Shown here: piece after piece, positions 16,269 through 25,473 of the stretch
Layout: every line of letters begins with the position of its first letter
How positions within the stretch are numbered: position 1 is the first letter of the stretch
Origin: Demequina sp. NBRC 110056
GTDB lineage: Bacteria; Actinomycetota; Actinomycetes; Actinomycetales; Demequinaceae
Length of the DNA: 64,000 bases
Direction of reading: 5' to 3'
Assembly: GCF_002090155.1 (NCBI RefSeq)
Contig: NZ_BBRM01000005.1
Location: 310,001-374,000 of the forward strand
Made by a program: the position numbers and the translations under genes
The notes under the pieces: model-generated
Told to the model about the DNA's origin: nothing
The model's database searches: none
What the model saw: only the letters and a program-made list of their open reading frames with translations

Positions 16269-17283
16269 CCCCGCGTGCGAGCGCCGGGTCCGCAGCGAGC
16301 GCCTCCCCCACGCCGTCCGCGAGCGCCACGACGTACGGCAGCGTGAGGTGGGTGAGCGCCGCTGTCGCCGTCGCGCCCACCGCTCCCGGCATGTTCGCGA
16401 CGCAGTACAGCAACGACTCCGCGACTCGATAGACCGGGTCGTCGTGCGTCGTCGGGCGCGAGTCCTCGAAGCATCCGCCCTGGTCGATGGCGATGTCGAC
16501 GAGCACCGAGCCGGGCTTCATCCGCTCGACAGTCGCGCGGCTCACCACCTTGGGTGCCGGCCGGCCCGGCACGAGCACCGCCCCCACCACCAGGTCCGCC
16601 TCGAGCACCTCGCGCTCGACGGCCTCAGGCGTCGAGACGACCGTGCGCAGCCGGTCGCCGTGCTCGGCCTGCAGCGCGGCCAGGCGAGCCTCGTCGAGGT
16701 CCAGCACGACCGCATCGGCCCCCATGGAGACCACCTGGGCGAGCGCGGCCGAGCCGGCGACTCCCCCGCCGATGACCACCACGCGCGCGCCGGGCACCCC
16801 CGGGGCGCCCGGGAGCAGCACGCCGCGGCCACCCTGCGGGCTGAGCAGGTGGTGCGCGCCCTCGGTCGCGGCGAGGCGCCCCGCGATGATGCTCATGGGC
16901 GTCAGCAGCGGCAGCGAGCCGTCCTCGAGCTGGACCGTGTCGTACGAGATCGCGGTGGTGCCGGCATCCACGAGAGCCTGGGCGAGCGGCTCGTTGGCCG
17001 CGAGGTGGAGGAACGTGAAGAGCACGTTGGCGCGCAGCAGCGGGTACTCGCTGGGCAGCGGCTCCTTGACCTTGAGGACCAGGTCGGCGGCCCAGGCCTG
17101 CTCGGCGTCGCCGATGGCCGCGCCGGCGGCCACGTAGTCCGCGTCGGCGAGGAAGGCGGCGGCACCCGCGCCGGTCTCGACGAGCACCTCGTGGCCGGCG
17201 GCTGTCAGGCGGGCCGCCCCCTCCGGGGTGAGGGCCACCCGGGTCTCGCGGTTCTTGATCTCCTTCGGCACGCCGATGCGCAT
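16198..17283 (-). CDS. ald: alanine dehydrogenase
   Basis: 361 residues, near the family's usual 370. MRIGVPKEIKNRETRVALTP at the N-terminus, Lys in KVKEPLP and His in FTFLHLA are substrate-binding and catalytic residues, and VVVIGGGVAGSAALAQ is the NAD-binding loop. The enzyme interconverts alanine with pyruvate and ammonia. The C-terminal part is complete, although its last 71 bp lie over the end of the patatin gene on the other strand. No ribosome site of note. Regulation is not evident from the upstream region. Confidence 0.93.
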   Translation of the reverse strand: MRIGVPKEIKNRETRVALTPEGAARLTAAGHEVLVETGAGAAAFLADADYVAAGAAIGDAEQAWAADLVLKVKEPLPSEYPLLRANVLFTFLHLAANEPLAQALVDAGTTAISYDTVQLEDGSLPLLTPMSIIAGRLAATEGAHHLLSPQGGRGVLLPGAPGVPGARVVVIGGGVAGSAALAQVVSMGADAVVLDLDEARLAALQAEHGDRLRTVVSTPEAVEREVLEADLVVGAVLVPGRPAPKVVSRATVERMKPGSVLVDIAIDQGGCFEDSRPTTHDDPVYRVAESLLYCVANMPGAVGATATAALTHLTLPYVVALADGVGEALAADPALARGVNVDAGTVRYPAVAQAFPHLPAA

Positions 17284-17467
17284 GTCAGCTCCTCTCGCCC
17301 GCGCGGCTGGCGGCCGTGGGGCGTCCGGTGGGCGCGGCTGTCGGGATCGGCGCGCCGCGTGCTTCCAGCCTGCTACAGCGCGGCCACGCGCGCTCGCTGA
17401 GGGCCCGCGACACGCCGCGCGGTGTTCCCTCCGCCTCGCTCCCGTTCCCCACGGTTCGTTCCCTCGC

Positions 17468-17564
17468 CGACACTTCCGAACATCGCGGCTCCCGACACCC
17501 CGGCGCAGGACGCGAATCGGCTGCTCGTCGCGGCGTGTCGCATCAGGGATGTTCGGAAGTGTCG
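17468..17564. repeat. 97-nt inverted repeat with 17-bp perfect arms
   Basis: CGACACTTCCGAACATC (17468-17484) and its exact complement GATGTTCGGAAGTGTCG (17548-17564) enclose 63 nt, in which a second CGACAC/GTGTCG pair can form an inner stem. The element fills the middle of the 350-bp gap between the ald start and rhaD. No T-run follows, so it is not a simple terminator. I see no other feature in this gap apart from the operator at the rhaD start. Confidence 0.75.
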
Positions 17565-17622
17565 CGGGGTGGCGACGGTCGCCTAGGACCTTTGGCCCGT
17601 CATCGGCGCCGCGCGCTCTGAT

Positions 17623-17634
17623 TGAATCGTTTCA
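17623..17634 (+). promoter_or_regulatory. LacI-type operator at the rhaD start
   Basis: TGAATCGTTTCA matches the LacI-family consensus TGAAACGTTTCA with one difference; its outer TGAA and TTCA arms are perfect and the centre is CG. It ends on the first base of the rhaD start codon. A bound repressor here would block initiation. No regulator gene is adjacent. Confidence 0.5.
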
Positions 17635-18458
17635 TGACGAACGATCACCCCAAGCCCACGCTCGACGAGCTCATCGACCAGATCGGCGAGGCCGGCGCGC
17701 GCATCTGCGACATCGACGCCTCGGAGGCCGGCGCCGGCAACATCTCGGTCTACATGGGCTGGGACGTCGAGGTCCGCCGCCACTTCCCCAACGCCGAGGA
17801 GATCGAGCTCCCTGTCCCCGCGCCGGCGCTCGCCGGAGGCACCGTGCTCGCCACGGGCTCGGGTCGCCGCCTTCGGCAGATCGAGAAGGATCCCCTCGCG
17901 TCGATCGGCGCCGTCAAGGTCCACGAGGGCGGCGCCACCGGCACCCTCTACACCTCCAACACCCGCCGCTTCCAGCGCCTGACCTCGGAGTTCAACTCGC
18001 ACCTGGCTGTGCACCAGGACCAGGTCGCGGCGCGCGGCATCGACTTCCAGGCAGTCGTCCACGCTCAGCCGCCGCACCTGACGTACCTCAGCCACATCCC
18101 CGCCTACCGCGACACCGAGCGGATGAACCGCGCGATCCTGCGGTGGGAGCCCGAGACCATCGTGTCGCTGTCCCAGGGCATCGGAGTGCTCGAGTTCATG
18201 ATCCCGGGCTCGGACGAGATGGGGAACGCGAACGTCGCGGGCCTACGCGAGTTCGAGATCACGCTGTGGTCCAAGCACGGCACCATGTCGCGATCGGACA
18301 TCTCCGTCTATCGCGCCGTGGACCGCGTCGAGTACGCCGAGACCGGCGCCAAGTACGAGTACATGGACCTCGTCGCCGGGTCGCGCGCCGAGGGGCTGTC
18401 GCGCGAGGAGATCTCGACGGTCGCGTCGACCTTCTCCATCGAGTCGCGCTGGCTCTAG
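17634..18458 (+). CDS. rhaD: rhamnulose-1-phosphate aldolase (class II aldolase)
   Basis: 274 residues from the ATG at 17634; a TTG 12 nt earlier is in frame but less likely. The family motifs are visible: GAGNISVYM near residue 35 (phosphate loop), VVHAQPPHLTYLS with a metal-binding histidine, and WSKHGTMSRS near residue 215 with a second metal ligand. RhaD splits L-rhamnulose-1-phosphate into dihydroxyacetone phosphate and lactaldehyde. No rhaA or rhaB lies nearby, but a GH78 rhamnosidase is 3.4 kb away. A LacI-type operator overlaps its start. Its stop overlaps the convergent MFS stop by 4 bp. Confidence 0.85.
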   Translation: MTNDHPKPTLDELIDQIGEAGARICDIDASEAGAGNISVYMGWDVEVRRHFPNAEEIELPVPAPALAGGTVLATGSGRRLRQIEKDPLASIGAVKVHEGGATGTLYTSNTRRFQRLTSEFNSHLAVHQDQVAARGIDFQAVVHAQPPHLTYLSHIPAYRDTERMNRAILRWEPETIVSLSQGIGVLEFMIPGSDEMGNANVAGLREFEITLWSKHGTMSRSDISVYRAVDRVEYAETGAKYEYMDLVAGSRAEGLSREEISTVASTFSIESRWL

Positions 18459-19720
18459 GTCGCGCCCTCGGGATCGAGAGCCTGAGCGGTCGCGCGGCGT
18501 TCGGCCAGCCAGATGCGGTAGACCGCCGAGGCGAGCACAGCCGCTACCAGCACGGTCGTCGCGAGCGGCAGCATGGTCGTCGGGCCGAGGATGCCCGCGA
18601 GCGGCGCCGCCGCCGCACCTGCGGCGAAGCGCGACATACCCAGGATCGACGATGCGGTCCCGGCGAAGTGCGGGTACCCGACCAGTGCCAGCGTCGTTGC
18701 CGGCGGCGACACGATCGCGGCTCCCGCGGCGACGAGGACGAACGCCACGACCGTCGGCGCCAGCGCGTCCACCCACAGCGCGCATGCCAGCAGGACACCA
18801 CCCGCAAGCACCAGCACGGCGAGGCCGACAACGTAGACCGCTCGATCACCCCAGCGCTCGGTAGCGCGCCCGGCGCCGAAGCCCGCTGCGGCGAACGCCG
18901 CCGCGTTGACGCCGAACACGAGCGCATACGAGCTGGGCGACAGTCCGTGCATCTCCTGCAGCACGAAGGGTGCGCCAGCAAGGTAGACGAAGTACGCCGC
19001 CGCGGTGAGCGAGCTCGAGACCGTCGCGCCGACGTACAGCCGGTCTCGCGCGAGGATCGCTAGCTGGCTCGCTGTGCGCCGAAGGCCCCCGCTCACGCGC
19101 GCATCGTGCGCCAAAGTCTCGGGTAGCCAAAAGAGAACGACGAGCGTCGCGACGACGCCGACGCCCGTGAGGATGACGAAGAAGCCACGCCACGACACCA
19201 CGTCTGCGAGGAACCCACCGAGCACCGGCGCCACGATGGCCGCGAGGCCCGAGATCACGACGATGCGCGCGTAGTAGCGCGTCAGCCGGGCACCTTCGTA
19301 GAGGTCACGGCCCACAGTCTGGGCGACGACGAGGCCCACGCCGCCCGCGAGCCCCTGGGCGAGCCGCATGCCGATCAGCATCTCCATCGACACGCTTACG
19401 GCGCACAGAGCCGAGGCGAGCGTGTAGACGAGGAGGCCACTCAGCACGGGCCTCCGACGCCCGTAGCGGTCCGAGAGCGGGCCCGCGATGACCTGTCCCG
19501 CGGCGAGGCCGACGAGGCACGCCGTCATGGTGAGCTGCGCGGCCGAAGCCGTGCTGGCGAGATCGCTCGCGAGCGACGGGAGGACGGGCAGGTAGAGGTC
19601 CATCGACAGCGGACCGAAGACGGTGAGCATGCCGAGCGTGACGGCCGTCAGCACGCCAGCCTCGCTCCGCCGCCTCTGCCGGCGACGGAGACCACCGAGC
19701 CTGCTCGTCGCCGCGCTCAT
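18455..19720 (-). CDS. MFS transporter, Bcr/CflA drug-resistance type
   Basis: 421 residues from the ATG at 19720; an in-frame GTG at 19744 is possible and neither has a strong ribosome site. Twelve helices; PLSMDLYLPVLPSLASDL in helix 1, GPLSDRYGRRRPVLSG after helix 2 and LAQGLAGGVGLVVAQTVGRD in helix 4-5 place it in the Bcr/CflA group of drug exporters. It is a paralogue of the transporter at 11790-13100. It is divergent from an XRE/MmyB-type regulator, which probably controls it through the palindrome at 19901-19917. Confidence 0.88.
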   Translation of the reverse strand: MSAATSRLGGLRRRQRRRSEAGVLTAVTLGMLTVFGPLSMDLYLPVLPSLASDLASTASAAQLTMTACLVGLAAGQVIAGPLSDRYGRRRPVLSGLLVYTLASALCAVSVSMEMLIGMRLAQGLAGGVGLVVAQTVGRDLYEGARLTRYYARIVVISGLAAIVAPVLGGFLADVVSWRGFFVILTGVGVVATLVVLFWLPETLAHDARVSGGLRRTASQLAILARDRLYVGATVSSSLTAAAYFVYLAGAPFVLQEMHGLSPSSYALVFGVNAAAFAAAGFGAGRATERWGDRAVYVVGLAVLVLAGGVLLACALWVDALAPTVVAFVLVAAGAAIVSPPATTLALVGYPHFAGTASSILGMSRFAAGAAAAPLAGILGPTTMLPLATTVLVAAVLASAVYRIWLAERRATAQALDPEGAT

Positions 19721-19900
19721 GGCCGCCCCCACCACGCGGGGCACCCTGCGAAGTCATCGCTCTGCCGCGGCCCGCGGTCCGGCGCATCGTCGCCACTTCC
19801 CACGAGCCAGGCGCCCGAGAGCGCCAGCATCCATCCACCGAGGTTCTCCATGCGCCTATCTCAACGGCGCTCACACGAGCGCGGGAGTCCCGGTCGAGGC

Positions 19901-19945
19901 GTGCCCTGAGAGGGCACCCCACAGTCCCTCGCCCGCTCCTATCCT
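19901..19945 (+). promoter_or_regulatory. XRE gene promoter with palindromic operator
   Basis: TATCCT (19940-19945) lies 6 nt before the ATG at 19952, predicting a leaderless message. GTGCCCTGAGAGGGCAC (19901-19917), a 7-bp-arm palindrome with a 3-nt centre, sits just upstream of the expected -35 position and could be the operator for autoregulation and for the divergent MFS gene. Confidence 0.55.
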
Positions 19946-19951
19946 GACCAC

Positions 19952-20857
19952 ATGGACAGCCGCGATGAGGTGCGAGAGTTCCTGATGTCTCGCCGCGCGC
20001 GCGTCGAGCCGGAGGACGTGGGCCTCCCTCGCGGCGTCAACCGGAGAGTGCCGGGTCTGCGTCGCGGCGAGGTCGCAGCGCTCGCCGGCGTGAGCGTCGA
20101 GTACTACTCGCGCCTCGAACGCGGGGCGATCGCCGGCGCTTCGGATGCCGTCCTAGACGGCTTGTCCAAGGCACTCCAGCTCGCGCCGGCGGAACGCGAT
20201 CATCTGTACCGGCTCGCCCAACGCGGCGCCGGCTCCAGCAAGGCGTCCCGTACCCGCCGCGCCGCACGCGACGTGTGGTCCCCGTCGCCCAGCATGCAGT
20301 GGCTGCTCGACTCGATGGACCACGCAGCGGCGTTGGTGGGCAATGGCCGCACCGATCTGCTGGCATGGAACCGGCTCGGCGGCGCCCTGGTCTCGGACAT
20401 GATCGAGTCCTCGACGACACCGACACCCAACTTCGCGCGCTACATCTTCCTCGAGCCGAGCGCGCGGCAGTTCTACCGCGAGTGGGACGTCGCGGCCGCG
20501 GTGAACGTCGCACAGCTGCGGACCGAGGCTGGCCGCGATCCCCACAGCAAGCCGCTGCACGACCTGGTGGGCGAGCTCTCGACCCGCAGCGACCACTTCC
20601 GCGCGTTGTGGGGAAGCCACGACGTGTGGGAGCACGAGTCCGGGACCAAGGCGCTGCGTCACCCCGTCGTCGGCGAGCTGGACCTCCACTTCAACGGGCT
20701 GGACCTCGTGGGCCACGAGTCGATCCAGATGACCGTCTTCACCGCCGAGCCGGGCACCGCCGCTGACGATGGCTTGCGGCTCCTCGCGAGCTGGGAAGCG
20801 GCCCCCGACCCCGCACCTCGCCGGCAGCCCACGCAACAGAACCTCGGAGGTCAGTGA
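19952..20857 (+). CDS. XRE-family regulator with MmyB-like ligand domain
   Basis: 301 residues. Residues about 8-70 form a lambda-repressor-type helix-turn-helix (REFLMSRRARVEPEDVGLP, then LRRGEVAALAGVSVEYYSRLERG). The rest, including MQWLLDSMDHAAALVGNGRTDLLAWN and ARYIFLEPSARQFYREWD, matches the MmyB-like PAS-related domain that binds small hydrophobic ligands. In such pairs the regulator often controls the next oxidoreductase gene; here an alcohol dehydrogenase starts directly after its stop codon. A divergent MFS exporter lies 231 bp upstream. Confidence 0.9.
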   Translation: MDSRDEVREFLMSRRARVEPEDVGLPRGVNRRVPGLRRGEVAALAGVSVEYYSRLERGAIAGASDAVLDGLSKALQLAPAERDHLYRLAQRGAGSSKASRTRRAARDVWSPSPSMQWLLDSMDHAAALVGNGRTDLLAWNRLGGALVSDMIESSTTPTPNFARYIFLEPSARQFYREWDVAAAVNVAQLRTEAGRDPHSKPLHDLVGELSTRSDHFRALWGSHDVWEHESGTKALRHPVVGELDLHFNGLDLVGHESIQMTVFTAEPGTAADDGLRLLASWEAAPDPAPRRQPTQQNLGGQ

Positions 20858-21883
20858 ATGCTCGGCGCGCTGATGTATGGGCCCGGCGACGTCCGGGTCG
20901 AGGCTCGGGACGAACCACAGATCCTGCGGCCGACGGACGCCATCGTCCAGCTGGCGGCATCTTGCATCTGCGGCTCGGACCTGTGGGCGTACCGCGGCCT
21001 CGAGCCACTCGCGTCACCGCCGACCCCGATGGGCCACGAGTATGCGGGAACCGTGGTCGCCGTCGGCGCCGACGTCACGACCGTCAAGGTTGGCGACTTC
21101 GTCGTCGGATCGTTCTTCGCCTCCGACAACACCTGCGAGATCTGCCGTTCCGGGTATCACACGCACTGCGTCAACCGGGAGCCCGCCGCGTCGGGAGGCG
21201 CTCAGGCTGAGCTCCTGCGGGTACCGCTGGCAGATGGCACGCTCGTCGCCACGCCGGCACCGCCAGAGCGCGATCTTCTGCCCTCGGTCCTCGCTGCGTC
21301 GGACGTGCTCGGCACGGGATGGTTCGCGGCCGTCGCGGCCCAGGTTCGACCCGGAGCGTCGGTTGCGGTCGTCGGCGACGGAGCAGTGGGGCTGCTGGGC
21401 GTGCTCGCGGCACGCGAGCTCGGCGCGGAGCGCATCATCGCGATGAGCCGCAACCCCGCGCGCCAGGCGCTCGCACGCGACTTCGGCGCGACCGACATCG
21501 TCGAGGAGCGTGGCAGGGACGGCGCGGCGCACATCAAGGACCTCACCGACGGGCTGGGCGCGCACAGCACCATCGAGGCAGTGGGCACGCAGGAGTCGAT
21601 GATGCAGGCGCTCTCCGCCACCCGGGCGGGCGGCCACCTGGGCTTCGTCGGCGTGACGCACGACGTGTCGATCGATGGGCTGGCCTTGTTCTTCTCAGGC
21701 GTGCACGTCCACGGTGGCCCCGCACCAGTACGGCACTTCCTGCCAGACCTGCTGGATCGGATCTGGCGTCGGCAGATCGAGCCAGGCAAGGTCTTCGACC
21801 GTTCGCTTCCGCTCTCCGAGGCCGCCGAGGGCTACCGTGCGATGGACCAGCGCGAGGCGATCAAGGTGCTGCTCACGATCTGA
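20858..21883 (+). CDS. zinc-dependent alcohol dehydrogenase (MDR family)
   Basis: 341 residues; the ATG follows the regulator's TGA with no gap and GGAGG lies within the regulator's end. Catalytic-zinc motifs ICGSDLW and GHEYAG, and the NAD-binding loop VAVVGDGAVGLLGV, are intact. The structural-zinc lobe has only CEICRSGYHTHC, that is, three of the usual four cysteines at the expected spacing, so structural zinc may be altered. It is probably co-transcribed with the MmyB-type regulator. The substrate is unknown. Confidence 0.88.
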   Translation: MLGALMYGPGDVRVEARDEPQILRPTDAIVQLAASCICGSDLWAYRGLEPLASPPTPMGHEYAGTVVAVGADVTTVKVGDFVVGSFFASDNTCEICRSGYHTHCVNREPAASGGAQAELLRVPLADGTLVATPAPPERDLLPSVLAASDVLGTGWFAAVAAQVRPGASVAVVGDGAVGLLGVLAARELGAERIIAMSRNPARQALARDFGATDIVEERGRDGAAHIKDLTDGLGAHSTIEAVGTQESMMQALSATRAGGHLGFVGVTHDVSIDGLALFFSGVHVHGGPAPVRHFLPDLLDRIWRRQIEPGKVFDRSLPLSEAAEGYRAMDQREAIKVLLTI

Positions 21884-21898
21884 AGGTCTGGCAACTCG

Positions 21899-24787
21899 CT
21901 ACATCCCGGGCAGCTCCCACTCCCCCTCGACCGCGTGGAAGCCTCGCGAGGCATTGAGGCCCGTCAGCGCACCGGCGAGCGCCTCGTGCTGGTGCGGCTT
22001 GAGCATCGGCAGCCCGTTGCGCAGCGAGAAGTCCGGCCGCCACTTGCCGCCATCGGTCCAGCCGAGCCCGATGAAGTAGCCGGTCTGCGCGAACACGCCC
22101 ATGAGCGTTCCGACGGCCTGGCCATCGTGGACCAGCACGGACAACGGGGTGTCGAGGGTGATGCGCGCCGGCCCCTCGTCGGTCGCGCTCCACGGCACCG
22201 TCCGCTGGTGTACGCCGCTGCCCACCTCCTCGACGTCCGCACCGGGCAGGTCGATGACGGCCACAGTGTTGGGCGGGACCTCGGCCGAGACCGTGAGCTC
22301 ACCGCTCTCGATGCGCCACGCGCACGACACCCGCCCATACGGCGAGGCGATCGAGGCCTCAGCGGACGTGAGCCCTCCTCCAGGCCGTGGGGCGATCCGA
22401 ACTCGCGAGTACGCCGGCGCGAGCGGCTCGATGCCGCCGATCTCCCGGTGCATCCAGTCGGCGACGGCACCCAGCGCGTAGTGGTTGAACGAGGTCATCT
22501 CGCCGGGGTTGACCGAGCCGTCGGGCTGCAGGGAGTCCCATCGCTCCCAGATGGTGGTCGCACCCATCGTGACGGGGTAGAGCCACGACGGGCACCCCTC
22601 CTCGAGCAGGAGGCGGTAGGCGACGTCACGGTGCCCCGTGAGGGTGAGGGCGTCGCAGATCAGAGGCGTCCCGACGAAGCCCGTGCGGATGCGGTAGGCG
22701 TGAGCGGTCACGAGCTGCGCGAGGCGCGCGCCGGCGGCGTGACGTCGCGGGTCCCCCTCGAGCAGCCCGAACGTGATCGCGATCGCATACGCCGTGTGGG
22801 CGTCGGAGACGATACGCCCATCGGGCGAGACGTAGGCATCCAGGAAGGCCTCGCGCGAGCGGTCGGCGAGCGCCGCGTAGCGCTGCGCATCGTCCTCGCG
22901 GCCCAGGAGGTCCGCAGCGGCGGCCACCGCCGTGAGCGAGCGGAACAGGTAGGCGCTCGCCACGACGTCGGGGCTCGTCTTCGCGTCCGCGGGATTGAAG
23001 GGCGGCGCCGTGGGGTCGAGCCAGTCGCCGAACTGGAAGCCGCCCTCCCACAGGCCGCCGTCACCTGCAGCCGCCAGCACGGCCTCGACCCACTCCACCA
23101 TCGGCTCGTACCGCGCCTCGAGGGCCTCGGCGTCGCCGAAGGCGCGGTACAGAGCCTCAGGCACGAGGGTCGCGGCGTCTCCCCATGCCGCTGCCGGCAG
23201 AGCGGGTCCGGCGGCGACAGGCGCAGGCACGATCGGAGGGACCACCCCGTCGAGGCGGCGCTGCTCATGACCGAGGTCGACCAGCCACGACTCGAGCATC
23301 GATGCGCAGTCGTACAGGTAAGCGGCGGTGGGCGCGAAGACCTGGATGTCACCGGTCCACCCCAGACGTTCGTCGCGTTGCGGGCAGTCCGTCGGGATCG
23401 ACAGGAAGTTCGAACGCATGCCCCACACCACGTTGGAGTGCAGCTGGTTGAGCAGATCGTTCGAGCTCGACCAGGTGCCGGTGCGCTCCATGTCGGTGTG
23501 GACGACGACGGCCTCGATGGACACGAGGTCGCTCTCGGAGGCGAGCCCCGCGATCTCGACGTAGCGGAACCCGTGGAACGTGAAGCGCGGCGCGAATTCC
23601 ACCTCGCCCGACTCCCCGACGATCACGGTGTCCGTCGCCGCGGCGTGACGCAGCGGCCGGGTAGCGAGCACTCCGTCGTCGAGGACCTCCGCGTGGCGCA
23701 GTGTGACCTCGGTGCCCGGCTCCGCGGTGGCACGCAGCCGCACCCACCCCACCAGATTCTGGCCGAGGTCGACGACGGCATTGCCGCCCGACCAGTCGAT
23801 TCCGACGGGCTCGACCGTCTCGATGCGTCGCACCGGCGGCGCGATGGCGGGCTCGAGCGACCCCACGCCGGGCGCCACCTGGACGGCACGCCTCACCGCC
23901 CCGACCGCCTTCGCATCGCCGCGCGTCAGCCACTCATCCGCCGCACGGTCGTCGCGCCGCTCGCCTTGGTAGATCGAGGCCGACACGGTGGGTCCGTCCC
24001 ACGTGGTCTCCCACGTGCCGTCGGTGCCGATCCACTCGATCGAACCGTCGCGGTACTCGAGGCGCAGCTGCGCCAGGACCGCGAGGGGTCCGTCGTAGCC
24101 GCGGGCGAACTGCCCATCGAAGCCGTAGCGCTCCCCGTACCAACCCTCGGCGACCTCGGCGCCCAGCACGTGCACGCCGGGCGCCAGCGCAGCCGTGACG
24201 TCTGAGGTCTGGAACAGGACACGATCGTCGTACGACGTCCAGCCCGGGGCAAGCACCTCGTCGGACACCGGCGTCCCGTCGATTACCGCGTCGTAGACGC
24301 CGAGCGCGGTGGTCGTGAGCGACGCCGACACCAGGCCCTCGCGAACCACCACCGTCGTCCGCGCCCGGAAGGTCGGGCGCGGGGCGGCGAGATCGGGCTC
24401 GGCAGCCGGACTGTCCGGAGCCGTGACGAACTCGTACCTCAGGTCAGCGCCCGACAACGGCCCGGTGCGAACGGCCACCGCGTCGCTCCAGGGGCCCCAC
24501 CGCGCGGAGGCTCCCTGGACGCGAACGGCGATCGTCACCGAGTCGTACGCCGCTAGAGGTTCGAACGGCCAGGCGACCGCCACGGATGAAGCGCCATCGA
24601 GCGCGGCGACCGTCACGGCGCCGTCGCGCTCGAGTCGAATCTCCGCTCGCGCCTGGCGCCAGCCGACCTCGTCGGTCTCGACGCGCCACGTCAGCGCGGG
24701 CCGCGCCGAACCGAGGTGGGAGCGCCCACGACTGCCAGCGATGGTCAGGATCGCGCGCGGAAGTGCGTCGACGGCGACGGAGTTCAT
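21899..24787 (-). CDS. alpha-L-rhamnosidase, GH78
   Basis: 962 residues with AAGGA before the ATG. Order of domains: N-terminal beta-sandwich modules (to about 330), a concanavalin-like module, the (alpha/alpha)6 barrel at about 430-800, and a C-terminal beta domain. CPQRDERLGWTGDIQVF carries the general acid region and TTIWERWDS the general base region of GH78. No signal peptide, so it acts on imported rhamnosides. It lies 72 nt downstream of a tetR gene in the same direction and may form an operon with it. With rhaD it points to use of rhamnogalacturonan or rhamnosylated flavonoids. Confidence 0.93.
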   Translation of the reverse strand: MNSVAVDALPRAILTIAGSRGRSHLGSARPALTWRVETDEVGWRQARAEIRLERDGAVTVAALDGASSVAVAWPFEPLAAYDSVTIAVRVQGASARWGPWSDAVAVRTGPLSGADLRYEFVTAPDSPAAEPDLAAPRPTFRARTTVVVREGLVSASLTTTALGVYDAVIDGTPVSDEVLAPGWTSYDDRVLFQTSDVTAALAPGVHVLGAEVAEGWYGERYGFDGQFARGYDGPLAVLAQLRLEYRDGSIEWIGTDGTWETTWDGPTVSASIYQGERRDDRAADEWLTRGDAKAVGAVRRAVQVAPGVGSLEPAIAPPVRRIETVEPVGIDWSGGNAVVDLGQNLVGWVRLRATAEPGTEVTLRHAEVLDDGVLATRPLRHAAATDTVIVGESGEVEFAPRFTFHGFRYVEIAGLASESDLVSIEAVVVHTDMERTGTWSSSNDLLNQLHSNVVWGMRSNFLSIPTDCPQRDERLGWTGDIQVFAPTAAYLYDCASMLESWLVDLGHEQRRLDGVVPPIVPAPVAAGPALPAAAWGDAATLVPEALYRAFGDAEALEARYEPMVEWVEAVLAAAGDGGLWEGGFQFGDWLDPTAPPFNPADAKTSPDVVASAYLFRSLTAVAAAADLLGREDDAQRYAALADRSREAFLDAYVSPDGRIVSDAHTAYAIAITFGLLEGDPRRHAAGARLAQLVTAHAYRIRTGFVGTPLICDALTLTGHRDVAYRLLLEEGCPSWLYPVTMGATTIWERWDSLQPDGSVNPGEMTSFNHYALGAVADWMHREIGGIEPLAPAYSRVRIAPRPGGGLTSAEASIASPYGRVSCAWRIESGELTVSAEVPPNTVAVIDLPGADVEEVGSGVHQRTVPWSATDEGPARITLDTPLSVLVHDGQAVGTLMGVFAQTGYFIGLGWTDGGKWRPDFSLRNGLPMLKPHQHEALAGALTGLNASRGFHAVEGEWELPGM

Positions 24788-24859
24788 ACTTCGAGTCCTT
24801 CAGTTTTCGAGAGAAATGTCACACGATGCGGCGGCCAGAGGACACCGTCGAGCCGCCGA

Positions 24860-25465
24860 TCACAGGGGCACGGTGATGAGGGACTGCAGGTGCGCGCGCA
24901 CATCCGCGACCAGGTCCATGCCGCTGCGGTCATACAGCCACTGGAGCTGCATCCCGTCGACGATCGCGAGCATCGAACGGGCGGCATGCGCCGGCTCGAC
25001 GCCGGCGCGCAGCGTCCCCTCCTCGCGCATGGTGATGAACGACTGCTGAGCCTCGGAACGGATCCAGTCGTAGCGGCCTCGGAAGAACTCGTGGGCCGGA
25101 TGGCCCTCGACCGTCGCCTCCGCCGTGAGGATCGTGTAGAGCTCGATCATCCCTGGTTCTTCACAGTTTCGCCGGACGACCTCGACAAACGCACGCAGCT
25201 GCTCGAGCCCCGGCTCGGTCACGGTCGCGAAGTACTCGCGACTGCGCTGGTCGCGCTTCTCCAGCACGGCCGCGAGGAGCTCTGTCTTGGACTTGAAGTG
25301 GAAGAGGATGCCCGCCTGCGTGATCCCCACGCGGTCCGCGACATCGCGCAGCGAGCCGTTGGTGTAGCCGCTCGTCGAGAACACCTCGAACGCCGCGTCG
25401 AGGATCTCTCGGCGCCGCTCGGCGGTCTTGGCGTAGGTCCCGCGGGACGTCGTCGATGTCGTCAT
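24860..25465 (-). CDS. TetR-family transcriptional regulator
   Basis: 201 residues from the ATG at 25465; TACCGT lies 8 nt upstream, so the message may be leaderless. The helix-turn-helix is at about 12-58 (RREILDAAFEVFSTSGYTNGSLRDVADRVGITQAGILFHFKSK). The C-terminal domain is of the broad BetI-like type. It is divergent from an ABC importer operon with glycosidase-type genes and upstream of a GH78 gene, so it is likely the local switch for glycoside use. Confidence 0.9.
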   Translation of the reverse strand: MTTSTTSRGTYAKTAERRREILDAAFEVFSTSGYTNGSLRDVADRVGITQAGILFHFKSKTELLAAVLEKRDQRSREYFATVTEPGLEQLRAFVEVVRRNCEEPGMIELYTILTAEATVEGHPAHEFFRGRYDWIRSEAQQSFITMREEGTLRAGVEPAHAARSMLAIVDGMQLQWLYDRSGMDLVADVRAHLQSLITVPL

Positions 25466-25473
25466 GGCACGCC

